Notes under the pieces: model-generated
Told to the model about the DNA's origin: nothing
What the model saw: only the letters and a program-made list of their open reading frames with translations
Databases searched by the model: none
DNA from: Pyxidicoccus parkwaysis
GTDB lineage: Bacteria; Myxococcota; Myxococcia; Myxococcales; Myxococcaceae
NCBI RefSeq assembly: GCF_017301735.1
Contig: NZ_CP071090.1
Location: 6,562,001-6,626,000, forward strand
DNA: 64,000 nucleotides
Direction: 5' to 3'
Position numbers and translations under genes: made by a program
Shown: piece by piece, positions 17,870 to 28,108 of the stretch
Position numbering within the stretch: position 1 is the stretch's first letter
Layout of the letters: the number at the start of each line of letters is the position of its first letter

Positions 17870-17877
17870 GGGGGGGG
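17870..17877 (+). other. G8 homopolymer at second frameshift of the MopE-like gene
   Basis: Eight G's in a row. With seven, the frame continues A-G-G-L-S-V-L-T-G-V-W into the last propeller-like segment and ends at 18201. With eight it stops at 17915. Confidence 0.8.
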
Positions 17878-18205
17878 CTATCGGTGCTCACCGGCGTCTG
17901 GGTGGTGAACGATAGGGTCGCGTTCGCCGTGGGATACCAAGGCTCCGTGCTGCGATGGAACGGCACGGACTGGAGCAAGCTGACCTTCCCCAATGACGAC
18001 AACCTGACTTCCGTCGTCGCGTTCGGCGCCAACTCCGCCTACGCCACCTCCGACAACGGCCGCATCTACCGGTTCAACGGTACGAACTGGACGCTGATCT
18101 ACGAGCTCACGGGCGTCCAGTTCTACAGCATCGCGGGCACCAGTCCCGCGGACCTCTGGGTGGCCGGCAACAACGGCAACATCATCCACTGGCCGCAGTG
18201 ACGCC

Positions 18206-20263
18206 CTACTCCGCTTCCAGGTTGAGCTTGAACACGTTGGGCTGGTTGGCCTTCACCTCGAAGGACTTCGTCACGTCCTGCTTCAGCTCCTTGTTCACGA
18301 GCCGAATGGAGTGCTTGCCCACGGATACCTCGACGGGTTTGACCGGCGTCTCGCCGAGCGACTTCCCGTCGAGGTACACGACCGCATACGGACGGATGCG
18401 GAACTCCAGCGTGCCCTTGGCGACCACCGCGAACACCGCCGGCCTCGGGCGCGGCGGAGCCTGAGTCACCGGCTTCTTCTCAGCGACTGGCTCGGCCACC
18501 GGCGCGGTGGCCCCAGCCCCGGGAGCAGGCGCCTTCTCGGGCTTGCGCTCCGGAGTCCCCGACGGCGCGGCGGCCTGTGCCACCTGCTGCTGCGCAGCGC
18601 TCTCCACCACACCGTTCCCCGAGGGCGCAGCCTCACTGTTGTTCCCGGTGGGCGCGGCCACAGGCGCGGAAGACGGAGCCGAAGGAACACGGGCCTCCGC
18701 CGTCTCGACAGGCTTCGGCTGTTCTGGCAGCGGCTTCACGTCCACCGGCACCGCTCGCTCCGAGCCCGAGCCGAGCAGCATCACCGCGCCGCCCACCACG
18801 AGCAGCACGCCACCCGCCGCCACCGCAACAAGCATGCTCGAGCGCTTCGGCGCCGGCTTCGGTGCGGTGAGCTCCGCGCTCCCCGTGTGCTGTGCATCGT
18901 CCGCGTCCACCTTCTCGCCGGAGTCCGCGCGCTCCGCTGAAGACGCAGCGTCGGGCACACCGCCCATCACCACGGCCTCGGGAGGCTTCCACGACTGTCC
19001 CGCGCGGCTTCCCGCCATCCCCGGCCCGGCACGCACCTCCGTGCGAGGACGCGACGACGACTCCGCCGCGACTGCCCGCTCCCGAACCGAGGGCCGCTCC
19101 GTGGGGCCAGGCACCGCCGGCTCCTGAGCCGTGGCCCGCTCCGCGCGGCCGAGCGCCGGAAGGTCCTCGGCGGTCGGCCGCTCCATCTCGCTCATCACGG
19201 AGCGCATCGAAATCGGCATCGGCGTCGTGGGCGACGTGTTGTCCACCGGCGGCTCCGGCGGCGCCACCATGGACCTCGGCGCCACCGTCACCGGCTTCGG
19301 CCCCGTCTGCGCGCGCCCCGCCACCGCAGGCGTCATGCCCACGGGAGTCGCGCCCGTGTCCGCCATCCACTGCGCGATGAACTGCGAAATCTGGTACGCG
19401 CCCACCGACTCGCCGGTGGACATCAGGAACCGCTCCAGGTCCGCCTGCAGCGCGCGGCAGTCCGGGTAGCGCTTCTCGCGGTCCTTCGCGAGCGCCTTGT
19501 CCAGCACCTGCTGCAACGCCACCGGCACGTCCGGCCGCCGCGCCGTGACGGGGATGAACGGATCGAAGAGAATCGCCTGCATCACGTTCACGTCCGTCAT
19601 CGCGTCGAACGGACGCCGGCCCGTGAGCAACTCGTACAGCACCACCCCGAGCGCATAGACGTCCACGCGCCTGTCCAGCGGCTTCGTCTGGAGCTGCTCG
19701 GGTGGCATGTACGCCACCTTCCCCTTCACCACGCCCGTCTGCGTGCGGTGGCTCTGCCCCGCCACCTTCGCGATGCCGAAGTCCACCACCTTCACCGCGC
19801 CCTGCCGCGACACCAGGATGTTGTCCGGGCTCACGTCACGGTGAATCAGTCCCAGCAATTCGCCCGTGGCCGGGTCTCGGAAGTCGTGCGCGTACGCGAG
19901 CCCCTCCGCCGACAGCGCCACCAGCTTCGCGCACAGCGTGGGCGGCAGCGGCACCTCTTGCGCGCGCTTCACCAGCTTGCGCAGTGTGGGCCCGTCGATG
20001 AGCTCCATCGCCAGGAAGAAGCTGCCCTCGGCCTCGCCGAAGTCGAAAATCTGTACGACGTTCGGATGCTCCAGCTGCGCGGCCAGCTTCGCCTCGCCCA
20101 GGAACATTTCAACGAATGCCGGGTCCTCCGCCAGATGCGGGAGGATGCGCTTGAGCACGAGCGTCTTCTCGAAGCCCATGGGCCCGGCGGCCTTCGCGAG
20201 GAAGACCTCCGCCATGCCCCCCGAGGCGAGCTTACGAACGAGCTGGTACTTCCCTAATTGCAT
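18206..20263 (-). CDS. Transmembrane Ser/Thr protein kinase with extracytoplasmic PEGA domain
   Basis: 685 residues. The Hanks-type kinase spans about 6-280, with catalytic Lys38, HRD (Asp143) and DFG (Asp161), so it should be active. A Pro/Glu-rich linker leads to a membrane helix near 505-528 (LVAVAAGGVLLVVGGAVML). A Pro/Ala-rich spacer follows, then a C-terminal PEGA domain (VYLDGKSLGETP) outside the cytoplasm. This is a classic myxobacterial layout for linking envelope state to phosphorylation. The ATG at 20263 starts directly into the kinase fold. It converges on the MopE-like gene, with 4 bases between stops, and diverges from a second kinase gene. Confidence 0.92.
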   Translation of the reverse strand: MQLGKYQLVRKLASGGMAEVFLAKAAGPMGFEKTLVLKRILPHLAEDPAFVEMFLGEAKLAAQLEHPNVVQIFDFGEAEGSFFLAMELIDGPTLRKLVKRAQEVPLPPTLCAKLVALSAEGLAYAHDFRDPATGELLGLIHRDVSPDNILVSRQGAVKVVDFGIAKVAGQSHRTQTGVVKGKVAYMPPEQLQTKPLDRRVDVYALGVVLYELLTGRRPFDAMTDVNVMQAILFDPFIPVTARRPDVPVALQQVLDKALAKDREKRYPDCRALQADLERFLMSTGESVGAYQISQFIAQWMADTGATPVGMTPAVAGRAQTGPKPVTVAPRSMVAPPEPPVDNTSPTTPMPISMRSVMSEMERPTAEDLPALGRAERATAQEPAVPGPTERPSVRERAVAAESSSRPRTEVRAGPGMAGSRAGQSWKPPEAVVMGGVPDAASSAERADSGEKVDADDAQHTGSAELTAPKPAPKRSSMLVAVAAGGVLLVVGGAVMLLGSGSERAVPVDVKPLPEQPKPVETAEARVPSAPSSAPVAAPTGNNSEAAPSGNGVVESAAQQQVAQAAAPSGTPERKPEKAPAPGAGATAPVAEPVAEKKPVTQAPPRPRPAVFAVVAKGTLEFRIRPYAVVYLDGKSLGETPVKPVEVSVGKHSIRLVNKELKQDVTKSFEVKANQPNVFKLNLEAE

Positions 20264-20355
20264 GTTGGATTCGGGTTCTCCCAGGTTTGATGGAAAAGTG
20301 AAACCCCGCCCCGGCCCGCTCTGCCCAACTCCAGGCAAACGAGCGTACATCGCGT

Positions 20356-20385
20356 TTGACCCTGACCCGACGCGCTCCGTAGGAT
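20356..20385 (+). promoter_or_regulatory. Sigma-70-like promoter before the cytoplasmic kinase gene
   Basis: TTGACC (20356-20361), an 18-base spacer and TAGGAT (20380-20385). The expected transcription start is only a few bases before the ATG at 20396, so the message may be leaderless. That fits the lack of a clear ribosome site. Confidence 0.5.
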
Positions 20386-20395
20386 CTCCGCACCC

Positions 20396-21535
20396 ATGCC
20401 CCCGAAGGTCATCGGTCCCTACCGCGTCCTGGAGACGCTCGGCAGTGGCGGGGCCGGGACTGTCTACCGAGCCCTGGACCGCCGCACCAACGACGAGGTC
20501 GCGCTGAAGCTGCTCTCAGCCGGCCCCGCGCTGGACGCTCGTGCCGCGCGCAGGCTCGCCCGCGAGTTCGACACGCTCGCGGAGCTGTCCCATCCGAACG
20601 TGGTCAAGGTCTTCGAGTCCGGCGTGCATCAGGGCTGGCCGTACCTCGCCATGGAGCTCATCGAGGGGCTCACGCTGCGCCACTACCTCGACATGAGCGG
20701 CGAGGACCTGCTCTCCACGCCCAACGGCCTCACGCCGCGCAGCCCGCTCCCCGTGCGGCGCACCGCGGACGACGACTTCGGCCCCGGCAGCGACGACAGC
20801 GTCTCCGCGTCCCAGGAGAGTGGCGAGGCCGTCTTCGGCCTCGAGGCCTTCGCCGACGAGGCGCCCAGCGAGGACCTCGCCAGCTTCGCGGGTGGTGGCA
20901 TGACGGGCGGCATGTCGGCGGCCGGGTATGACTCGGACGACTCCTACGAGGGGCTCGCCCCGCCGCCTCCCGCGCCCCGCCGTCCTGCGTCCGAGGACCA
21001 CGGCCGGGTGCTGCGCGTGGACGAGCTCAACCGCCCCGAGCGCATGGGACGCCTCAAGGACGCGATGCTCCAGGTCTGCGAGGCGCTCGCGTACATCCAC
21101 GGCCATGGGCTCGTGCACCGGGACCTCAAGCCGTCCAACATCATGGTGGACGAGGACCGGCAGGTGCGGCTGATGGACTTCGGCCTCGCCAAGTTCCTCG
21201 CGGACGACGTGGCCATCACCGAGGCCGGGAAGATGGTGGGCACGTACCGCTACATGGCGCCGGAGCAGATTCTGGGTGAGCCGCTGGATGGGCGCTCGGA
21301 CCTGTACAGCCTCGGGGTCATCCTCTATGAGCTGATGAGCGGGCGGCCCCCCTTCGACGCGAAGACGCCGCACGAGCTCTGGCGTCAGGTGCTGGAGACG
21401 GAGCCGCCACCGGTGCTGGCGCTGAACCTTCACGGGGACCCGCAGCTGGCACGCGTGGCCCACCGCCTCATCCGCAAGGAGCCGGACGACCGGTTCCAGA
21501 CGGCCGAGGAAGTCTACGAGGCTCTTTCCGAGTGA
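20396..21535 (+). CDS. Cytoplasmic Ser/Thr protein kinase with long acidic insert
   Basis: 379 residues with no membrane helix. Kinase residues are Lys38, HRDLKPSN (Asp243) and DFG (Asp261), with a YMAPEQ activation-segment end, all intact. Between the hinge helix (near 98) and the helix before HRD (near 212) lie about 110 extra residues, rich in Asp, Ser, Glu and Pro and probably disordered. In typical kinases these elements are nearly adjacent. The stop overlaps the GTG of the pseudouridine synthase gene (GTGA, 21532-21535), so the two are translationally coupled. Confidence 0.9.
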   Translation: MPPKVIGPYRVLETLGSGGAGTVYRALDRRTNDEVALKLLSAGPALDARAARRLAREFDTLAELSHPNVVKVFESGVHQGWPYLAMELIEGLTLRHYLDMSGEDLLSTPNGLTPRSPLPVRRTADDDFGPGSDDSVSASQESGEAVFGLEAFADEAPSEDLASFAGGGMTGGMSAAGYDSDDSYEGLAPPPPAPRRPASEDHGRVLRVDELNRPERMGRLKDAMLQVCEALAYIHGHGLVHRDLKPSNIMVDEDRQVRLMDFGLAKFLADDVAITEAGKMVGTYRYMAPEQILGEPLDGRSDLYSLGVILYELMSGRPPFDAKTPHELWRQVLETEPPPVLALNLHGDPQLARVAHRLIRKEPDDRFQTAEEVYEALSE

Positions 21536-22479
21536 ATCCCCCCAAGCTGCACACCCTCACCGTGGACGCCGGCAAGGCGGGCCAGCGGGTGGACCTCTTC
21601 ATTGGCGAAGCCCTCGGCCTGTCGCGCGCGCGCCTCAAGCGCCTCTTCGAGTCCGGCGCGGTGAAAGTGAATGGCCGCACCGCCAAGAAGGGCCTCACGC
21701 TGGTAGCCGGCCAGCAGATTGCGGTGGAAGTCGAGGACGAGACGCGCGAGGCGGTGCCCGACACCGACTTCCCGCTGGTGGTGCTGCACGAAGATTCGGA
21801 ATTGGTGTTCGTGGACAAGCCCGCGGGCCGGCCGTCGCATCCGCTGCAGTCCGGTGAGACGGGCACGGTGGCCAACGCGCTGGTGGCGCGCTTCCCCGAG
21901 TGCGCGCAGGCGTCTGTGGACCCGCGCGAGGGCGGGCTGTGCCACCGGCTGGACGTGGAGACGTCCGGCGTGCTGGTGGCGGCGCGCACGCGTGAGGCGT
22001 GGACGGCGGTGCGTGAGGCCTTCGGCGGACGCACGGTGGACAAGCGCTACGTGGCGCTGGTGACGGGGCCGCTGACGGACGAGGGCGACATCGACGTGCC
22101 GCTGCGCCACCACCCGCGCCACCCGGACCGCGTGGAGCCCGCGCCTTACGGCGCCGAGGATGCGCGCGAGGCGGTGTCGCGCTTCAAGGTGCTGGCGCGC
22201 ACGGGCGAGCACAGCCTCGTGGAGGTGCAGATTCTCACCGGCGTGCTGCACCAGGTGCGCGCGCACATGGCCGGCGTGGGCGCGCCGATTGTGGGTGACA
22301 CGCTGTACGGCGGGCGCGAGGCGCCGGGCCTGGGCCGCTTCTTCCTGCATGCCCGGTCGCTGTCCCTGCCCCACCCGCGCACGCAGCGGCAATTGCGCGT
22401 GAGCAGCCCCCTGCCTCCGGAGCTGCGCGCGGAGCTGGAGCGCCTGGGCCTGCCGCTGTCGAGCCTGCGCGAGGGCTGA
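21532..22479 (+). CDS. RluD-family 23S rRNA/tRNA pseudouridine synthase
   Basis: 315 residues. An S4 RNA-binding domain at about 8-70 is followed by the catalytic domain, with the signature HRLDVETSG (catalytic Asp in RLD). The later motif HQVRAHMAGVGAPIVGD is typical of RluA/C/D enzymes, which turn uridine into pseudouridine in structured RNA. Which site is modified cannot be told from sequence alone. The start is GTG, overlapping the kinase stop; an upstream ATG is not available in this frame. Confidence 0.88.
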   Translation: MNPPKLHTLTVDAGKAGQRVDLFIGEALGLSRARLKRLFESGAVKVNGRTAKKGLTLVAGQQIAVEVEDETREAVPDTDFPLVVLHEDSELVFVDKPAGRPSHPLQSGETGTVANALVARFPECAQASVDPREGGLCHRLDVETSGVLVAARTREAWTAVREAFGGRTVDKRYVALVTGPLTDEGDIDVPLRHHPRHPDRVEPAPYGAEDAREAVSRFKVLARTGEHSLVEVQILTGVLHQVRAHMAGVGAPIVGDTLYGGREAPGLGRFFLHARSLSLPHPRTQRQLRVSSPLPPELRAELERLGLPLSSLREG

Positions 22480-22612
22480 AGCCTCTACCTGCCTGGGCGG
22501 CCTCAGCGGGGACGGAAGCGGCATTCCGGGCCACCGGCATCCCGTCGGTGCCCTGCTTTCCCGCCCCACCTGGGACGTCCTCTCCGACATGACTCCCTGA
22601 CAGGGTGTAGCC

Positions 22613-23026
22613 CTACGCGCCCATCACCTTCACGATGACGCGCTTTCGGCGCTGTCCGTCGAACTCGGCGTAGAACACCTGCTGCCATGGCCCCAGGTCC
22701 AGCTTCCCGGCCGTAATCGGGATGACGACCTGGTGGTGCACGAGCATGGACTTGAGGTGTGCGTCGCCGTTGTCCTCGCCGGTGCGGTGGTGGCGGTAGT
22801 CGGGACCGAAGGGCGCCAGCGTCTGGAGCCACTCCCAGATGTCTTCATGGAGGCCGGGCTCGTCGTCGTTGACGAAGACCCCGGCGGTGATGTGCATGGC
22901 CGAAACGAGGACCATCCCTTCCTGGATGCCGCTCTTGCGCACCAGCGCGGCCACCGTGTCGGTGAGACGGACGAGCTCGCGGCGCTCCTTGGTTTCGAAC
23001 CACAGGTACTCGGTCAGGGTCTTCAT
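22613..23026 (-). CDS. YjbQ-family protein (UPF0047)
   Basis: 137 residues, the normal family length. The conserved set HITAGVFVNDDEP, HHRTGEDNGDAHLKS and the C-terminal Q-V-F-Y-AEFDG-RRKR are present. YjbQ proteins are reported to have weak thiamine-phosphate synthase activity in complementation tests; the physiological role is unsettled. The gene is divergent from dinB with 48 bases between them. No ribosome site is clear before the ATG. Confidence 0.88.
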   Translation of the reverse strand: MKTLTEYLWFETKERRELVRLTDTVAALVRKSGIQEGMVLVSAMHITAGVFVNDDEPGLHEDIWEWLQTLAPFGPDYRHHRTGEDNGDAHLKSMLVHHQVVIPITAGKLDLGPWQQVFYAEFDGQRRKRVIVKVMGA

Positions 23027-23074
23027 GTCGGCGGCGGTTTCGCGTCAGAGGGGCCCACTACAGTGACTCACGCC

Positions 23075-24277
<1,203 letters not shown>

Positions 24278-24667
24278 GCCCCTCCGGCGGTCAGTGCATC
24301 CAGCAACAACCGCTCACCGACGCGATGCGCCTGCGGGTCTGCGGTGACGGCCAGCTCGGGAACGCGGCGAGAGCCTTCCACGGTGAGCGGGAGTCCAGAG
24401 ACATCGGCCGTGGCGCAGGCCCACGCCGGGGGACGGGCTAGGAGGACGCGTCCCGGAACAACGCAGACTCCCGACGCCACTTCCACGCGTCTGCGTCCGG
24501 GTACAACGCATGGCAACGGCCCCGCCCTGGCCTGGGAAGGGCCAGCCCCTCTGGCATCCCGGGCGCCGGGCCATGGCACGCAGGCTGCTTCGGAGCGGCG
24601 CCGCGCGGTCGCGGTACGTCGGCATCTCGCCGACTGCCTGCGGCCGTCCGCCCCACGAGGACGTCAC
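24278..24667. other. 390-base spacer after dinB, possible gene remnant
   Basis: No full gene is supported. On the minus strand, about 24290-24430 reads as a protein-like fragment (for example VGERLLLDAL and ELAVTADPQ). It has no stop of its own and runs on into the antisense of dinB, so it may be a decayed gene end. The frame of the next plus-strand gene is also open through here, but without a signal peptide or start context. Confidence 0.3.
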
Positions 24668-26986
24668 ATGCCCTTCACCCGAACGTTCAGACTCCCCTGG
24701 CTCATAGGCCTCGCGGGAGCCGCGCTCCTCGGCGCGTGCTCTCCGGAGAGCCCCATCGGTGACGAACATCTCGACGATGGCCCTGGTGCCAGCACGCAAG
24801 CGGCACTGTTCACCCCTCCCAACATCGCACTCGGCAAGCCGACGATGCAGTCGAGCAACTACCCCGGTGGTGGCGGCGCGGCGGCGCTCGCGGTGGATGG
24901 CAACACCAACGGCAACTGGGGCGCGAACTCAGTCACCCATACCAACAACGAGTCCCAGCCCTGGTGGCAGGTCGACCTCCAGGGTCTGGCCAACATCTCC
25001 ACCGTGGTCCTCCACAACCGCACCGACTGCTGCGCGGACCGGCTCCAGAACTTCCGCGTTCGCGTCTCCTCGGACGGGTTCAACTGGCAGGACTACCCCT
25101 ACGCGGGCGTCGCGCCGACGCAGAGCACGTTCAACATCAACCGCTCGGCTCGCTATGTGCGCGTGCAGCTCGACGGCACCAATCCCCTGAGTCTCGCCGA
25201 GGTCCAGGTCTTTGCCTCGGAGACTCCCGGGTCGGGCGGCGCCAACATCGGCAACACCGTGTATGGCCATTGGAGCGGCTCCGGCGGGCGGTCCGCCTCC
25301 CATCCGTCCAACCGGCAGTTCTTCGTGGACGTCTACGGAATGAACGAGCCCGTGAGCTTCCTGCTCAGCTCCTCCGCCAATGCCTATCTCTACCTGCTGG
25401 ATGGGAATGGCAACGTCATCGCGGAGGATGACAACGGCGGGGGCGGCACCCACGCGCGCATCTCTCGCGTCCTGCAAGCGGGGACCTACAAGCTGGTCGC
25501 GGCGACCGCCACCGCCGGCCAGTCGGCCGAGTTCACGCTCGCCGCGGACCGGGCCGTGCTGCGCTATCCGCAGCGCCTCCGCGTCCAGGCGGCCACGTAT
25601 TTCAATTGGGTCTACGACGACTACAAGACGGGGGCCAACGACGACGTGTCCGTCTGGCGCGCGGACCTCAGCCGGTATCCGGGCTACTACTCGCTCGGCG
25701 ACGTGGCCATGCCCTCGCATGGTGAAGCGCCCCGGATGACGTTCGTGGTCTCCGGCGAGGGAGACCTGCTCGCGCGGCCGGTGGACTACAACTGGGTTTG
25801 GAGCGACTGGGGCTCCGGTGGTGAGCACGACGTGTCCTTCTGGGACCCGGTGCCGCCCTCGGGCTACACGTGCCTGGGCACCGTCACGGTGCTCGGCTAC
25901 GACAAGCCCTCCACCGACCTCATCCGGTGCGTACGGAGCGAGTACGTGCTGCCGGCCAATCCCGCCTATGTGTGGGACGACGCGGGCTCCGGTGCGGACA
26001 ACGACGTGAGCCTGTCGCAGGCGGAGCCGCGCGACTACCGGGGGCTGGGCCTGTCCACCTTCAAGGGACAGAACTACTACGGGGCTGCGGACCCCAACCG
26101 TTTCTGGGTCCTCAACAAGAGCGCCACCGCCAATCCGGAGCTGATGGGGTTGCCCGTGGACGCGCAGACGGCGCTCCAGTTCGCGCCGCGCGTGTGGCTG
26201 CACGGCGAGGAGTACTACTTCCCCTCGTCGGTCGAGCACTTCCTGGCCAACGTGCACGTGGAGGGCAACAACCTGGTGACCAACCAGCCCCTGGGCTGTG
26301 ACTCCTGCACGGACCCGGTGTTCCTCGACGGCCAGCGTCCGGACCAGGTCCCCGTGCCGATGTACGTGGAGCTCGTCCAGCGCACGCAGAACGGCCTGCC
26401 CACCAACATCACCGACATCATCTATTGGACCTTCTACCCGTATAACAACGGCAAGCGCGTATGCATTGGCTGGTACTCGCCCTGGGGATGCGTGGGTGCG
26501 TACTCCACCTTCGGCAACCACGTGGGCGACTGGGAGCACATGACGGTGCGCTTCGTCGATGGCCGGCCGGAAGTGGTGTACCTGAGCCAGCACTCGGGAG
26601 GAGAGACGTTCCTGTACGGCTCCAAGTGGTTGACGCTCGTGGACACCAGCCACCCGGAGGCCTACTCGGCGATGGGCTCGCACGGCCTCTATCGGGATGC
26701 GGCCCGGCACATCTACCAGAACCTTCCCAACGGGGACTTCCTCGCCGACGACACGGGCCGGGGAATCGCGTGGAATGGGTGGGTGCGGCCGGTGGTGTTC
26801 CCGTGGCAGCCCACCGGCACGTATGCCGGAAGCCTGTCCTGGCTCAACATCACCGCGGATTGGGGCAACCCCGAGGGAGGCTGTGGCCTGAGCGAGCCCG
26901 TGAGTGGCCAGTGCGTGCGCAACGGTGGACCGACGGCGCCCATGTTGAAGGGCTTCTCTCAGCCCCCGGCCCTGACGCTGGAGTGA
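24668..26986 (+). CDS. Lipoprotein with F-type lectin, PPC-like and VPS62-like domains
   Basis: 772 residues. The lipobox LGAC (Cys24) ends the signal peptide. About 52-180 is an F5/8-type or F-type lectin domain (NIALGKPTMQSS, PWWQVDL, NRTDCCADRL), a fold that often binds fucose. About 195-285 resembles a PPC domain (YLYLLDGNGNVIAEDDNGG). From about 290 to the end are repeated FNWVYDDYKTGANDDVSVW / YVWDDAGSGADNDVSL units and a VPS62-type core (FYPYNNGKR, GNHVGDWEHMTVRF, LSQHSGGE). The protein should sit on the outer surface and bind glycans. Its enzymatic or toxic role, if any, is unknown. The ATG at 24668 is followed at once by the signal peptide. Confidence 0.8.
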   Translation: MPFTRTFRLPWLIGLAGAALLGACSPESPIGDEHLDDGPGASTQAALFTPPNIALGKPTMQSSNYPGGGGAAALAVDGNTNGNWGANSVTHTNNESQPWWQVDLQGLANISTVVLHNRTDCCADRLQNFRVRVSSDGFNWQDYPYAGVAPTQSTFNINRSARYVRVQLDGTNPLSLAEVQVFASETPGSGGANIGNTVYGHWSGSGGRSASHPSNRQFFVDVYGMNEPVSFLLSSSANAYLYLLDGNGNVIAEDDNGGGGTHARISRVLQAGTYKLVAATATAGQSAEFTLAADRAVLRYPQRLRVQAATYFNWVYDDYKTGANDDVSVWRADLSRYPGYYSLGDVAMPSHGEAPRMTFVVSGEGDLLARPVDYNWVWSDWGSGGEHDVSFWDPVPPSGYTCLGTVTVLGYDKPSTDLIRCVRSEYVLPANPAYVWDDAGSGADNDVSLSQAEPRDYRGLGLSTFKGQNYYGAADPNRFWVLNKSATANPELMGLPVDAQTALQFAPRVWLHGEEYYFPSSVEHFLANVHVEGNNLVTNQPLGCDSCTDPVFLDGQRPDQVPVPMYVELVQRTQNGLPTNITDIIYWTFYPYNNGKRVCIGWYSPWGCVGAYSTFGNHVGDWEHMTVRFVDGRPEVVYLSQHSGGETFLYGSKWLTLVDTSHPEAYSAMGSHGLYRDAARHIYQNLPNGDFLADDTGRGIAWNGWVRPVVFPWQPTGTYAGSLSWLNITADWGNPEGGCGLSEPVSGQCVRNGGPTAPMLKGFSQPPALTLE

Positions 26987-26988
26987 GC

Positions 26989-27190
26989 GCAGGCGGCGTC
27001 AGCGCCCGGTGCGCCTGACGCAGTTGAGTGACGTCGAGGTCTGACGCCCGCACGCCCGGAGAATGGGGCGCGCGGGCACGTTCATGCGAGCGAGGGCAGG
27101 CGTCGTCATCGCCCGGTATGCTTGGCTCAATTGAATGACGTTGGCGTCCGACGCCCGACCGCCCGGGAAATGGGGGCGGGCGCCCGTGCA
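26989..27190. repeat. Two 107-base-spaced imperfect direct repeats in an intergenic spacer
   Basis: Copy 1 starts at 26989 and copy 2 at 27096. Shared blocks include GCAGGCG-GTC, GCCCGGT, TTGA-TGACGT, GACGCCCG and a G-run, all at a constant offset of 107. Copy 1 also holds a hairpin, GCGTCAGCGC pairing with GCGCCTGACGC at about 26996-27020, which could end the lectin gene's transcript. Copy 2 does not conserve it. Confidence 0.6.
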
Positions 27191-28108
27191 TCAGTCGGCC
27201 GCGGGCACCATGTCCGGAGGCGGAGACTGGCGCTGGGCTTCCTCTCGGGCCATGAACATGACGCCCACCAGGGCCATGACTCCGCCGAGGAGCTGAATCC
27301 AGTCGGGTGTCTCGCCCAGCAGGGGCACGGCCCACAGCGTGGCCAGCACCGGCTCACCGAGCGCGGCCACCGAGACGAAGGGCGCGGACAGGTGGCGCAC
27401 GGAAGCGTTGAGCATCGAGTGACCGATGAGCTGGGGCACGAGCGCCAGGCCCACCAGCACCATCCACGTGCGCGGCGTGAAGCCGGTGAGCGGCGAGTCC
27501 ACGAAGGCATGCGTCACCAGCAGCGCCACCGCGGCCACCGAGTACACGACGCCCACGTAGCTGCCGAGCGACAGTGCCTCCCGCACGCGCCGGCCGATGA
27601 CGAAGTACACGGCCGCGAGGACGGCACCCAGCACCGCGAGCATGTCGCCCCACAGCGCGGAGCCACCGAGCGCGAAGTCACGCGCGCCGATGAGCACGCT
27701 GCCCGCGAGGCACAGGGCAATGGCGCCGAGCCCTCGCGAGCCCACGCGCTCGGACAGGGACATCCAGGCGAACAGCGTCACCCAGACGGGCGTCGTGGTG
27801 ACGAGCGCCACGGAGCTGGCCACGGTGGTGTACCGCAGCGAGGCAATCCACGTGGCGAAGTGCAGCGCGAGGGCGAGACCGGAGAGCACCAGCCAGCCCC
27901 ACGTGCGCGAAGTGAGCGCGGCCAGCTCGGAGCGGCCGCGCAGCAGTGCGAGCAACAGCAGCGGCGCGGAGGCGAACGTGAGGCGCCACGCGGAGATGGC
28001 CAGCGATGGCGCCTCCGCGAAGCGGATGAGCGGGGCGGCCCACGAGACGGCCACCACGCCCAGCACCAGCCCTCCGTAGACCCGGGCCCGGGACGCCGGG
28101 GCGCTCAA
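27191..28108 (-). CDS. EamA/DMT-family transporter
   Basis: 305 residues with ten hydrophobic helices in two five-helix halves, the drug/metabolite transporter fold. The first half has an APLIRF start and the second a GEPVLATLWAVPLLGE motif typical of EamA. The substrate is unknown. The start is TTG at 28108, overlapping the stop of the nucleotidyltransferase gene (TTGA, 28105-28108); no nearby ATG or GTG preserves helix one. The last residues overlap the second copy of an intergenic repeat. Confidence 0.85.
   Translation of the reverse strand: MSAPASRARVYGGLVLGVVAVSWAAPLIRFAEAPSLAISAWRLTFASAPLLLLALLRGRSELAALTSRTWGWLVLSGLALALHFATWIASLRYTTVASSVALVTTTPVWVTLFAWMSLSERVGSRGLGAIALCLAGSVLIGARDFALGGSALWGDMLAVLGAVLAAVYFVIGRRVREALSLGSYVGVVYSVAAVALLVTHAFVDSPLTGFTPRTWMVLVGLALVPQLIGHSMLNASVRHLSAPFVSVAALGEPVLATLWAVPLLGETPDWIQLLGGVMALVGVMFMAREEAQRQSPPPDMVPAAD

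Larger units (their letters stand above)
16046..18201 (+). pseudogene. MopE-like surface protein with metal-binding motif repeats, interrupted by two +1 frameshifts
   Basis: Three reading frames join into one protein of about 717 residues if one C is removed from the C8 tract at 16839-16846 and one G from the G8 tract at 17870-17877. As written, the first part stops at 16852 and the second at 17915. The rebuilt protein has a secretion signal with Cys15, then three MopE-type repeats (DDDLDGY, then CNDLDDNCNG; the third has DDDGDGYG, NDCDDGNPF and CDGLDNDCDN). A C-terminal propeller-like region follows with repeated WVVGD / RWNGTDW elements. Coding signal and domain continuity run unbroken across both tracts, so the gene may well be functional. 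The breaks could be base-calling errors, phase variation or recent decay. Confidence 0.75.

Noticed and set aside
24344..24667. Extension of the lectin lipoprotein gene upstream to 24344
   Set aside because: It would put over 100 unstructured residues before a clear lipoprotein signal peptide.
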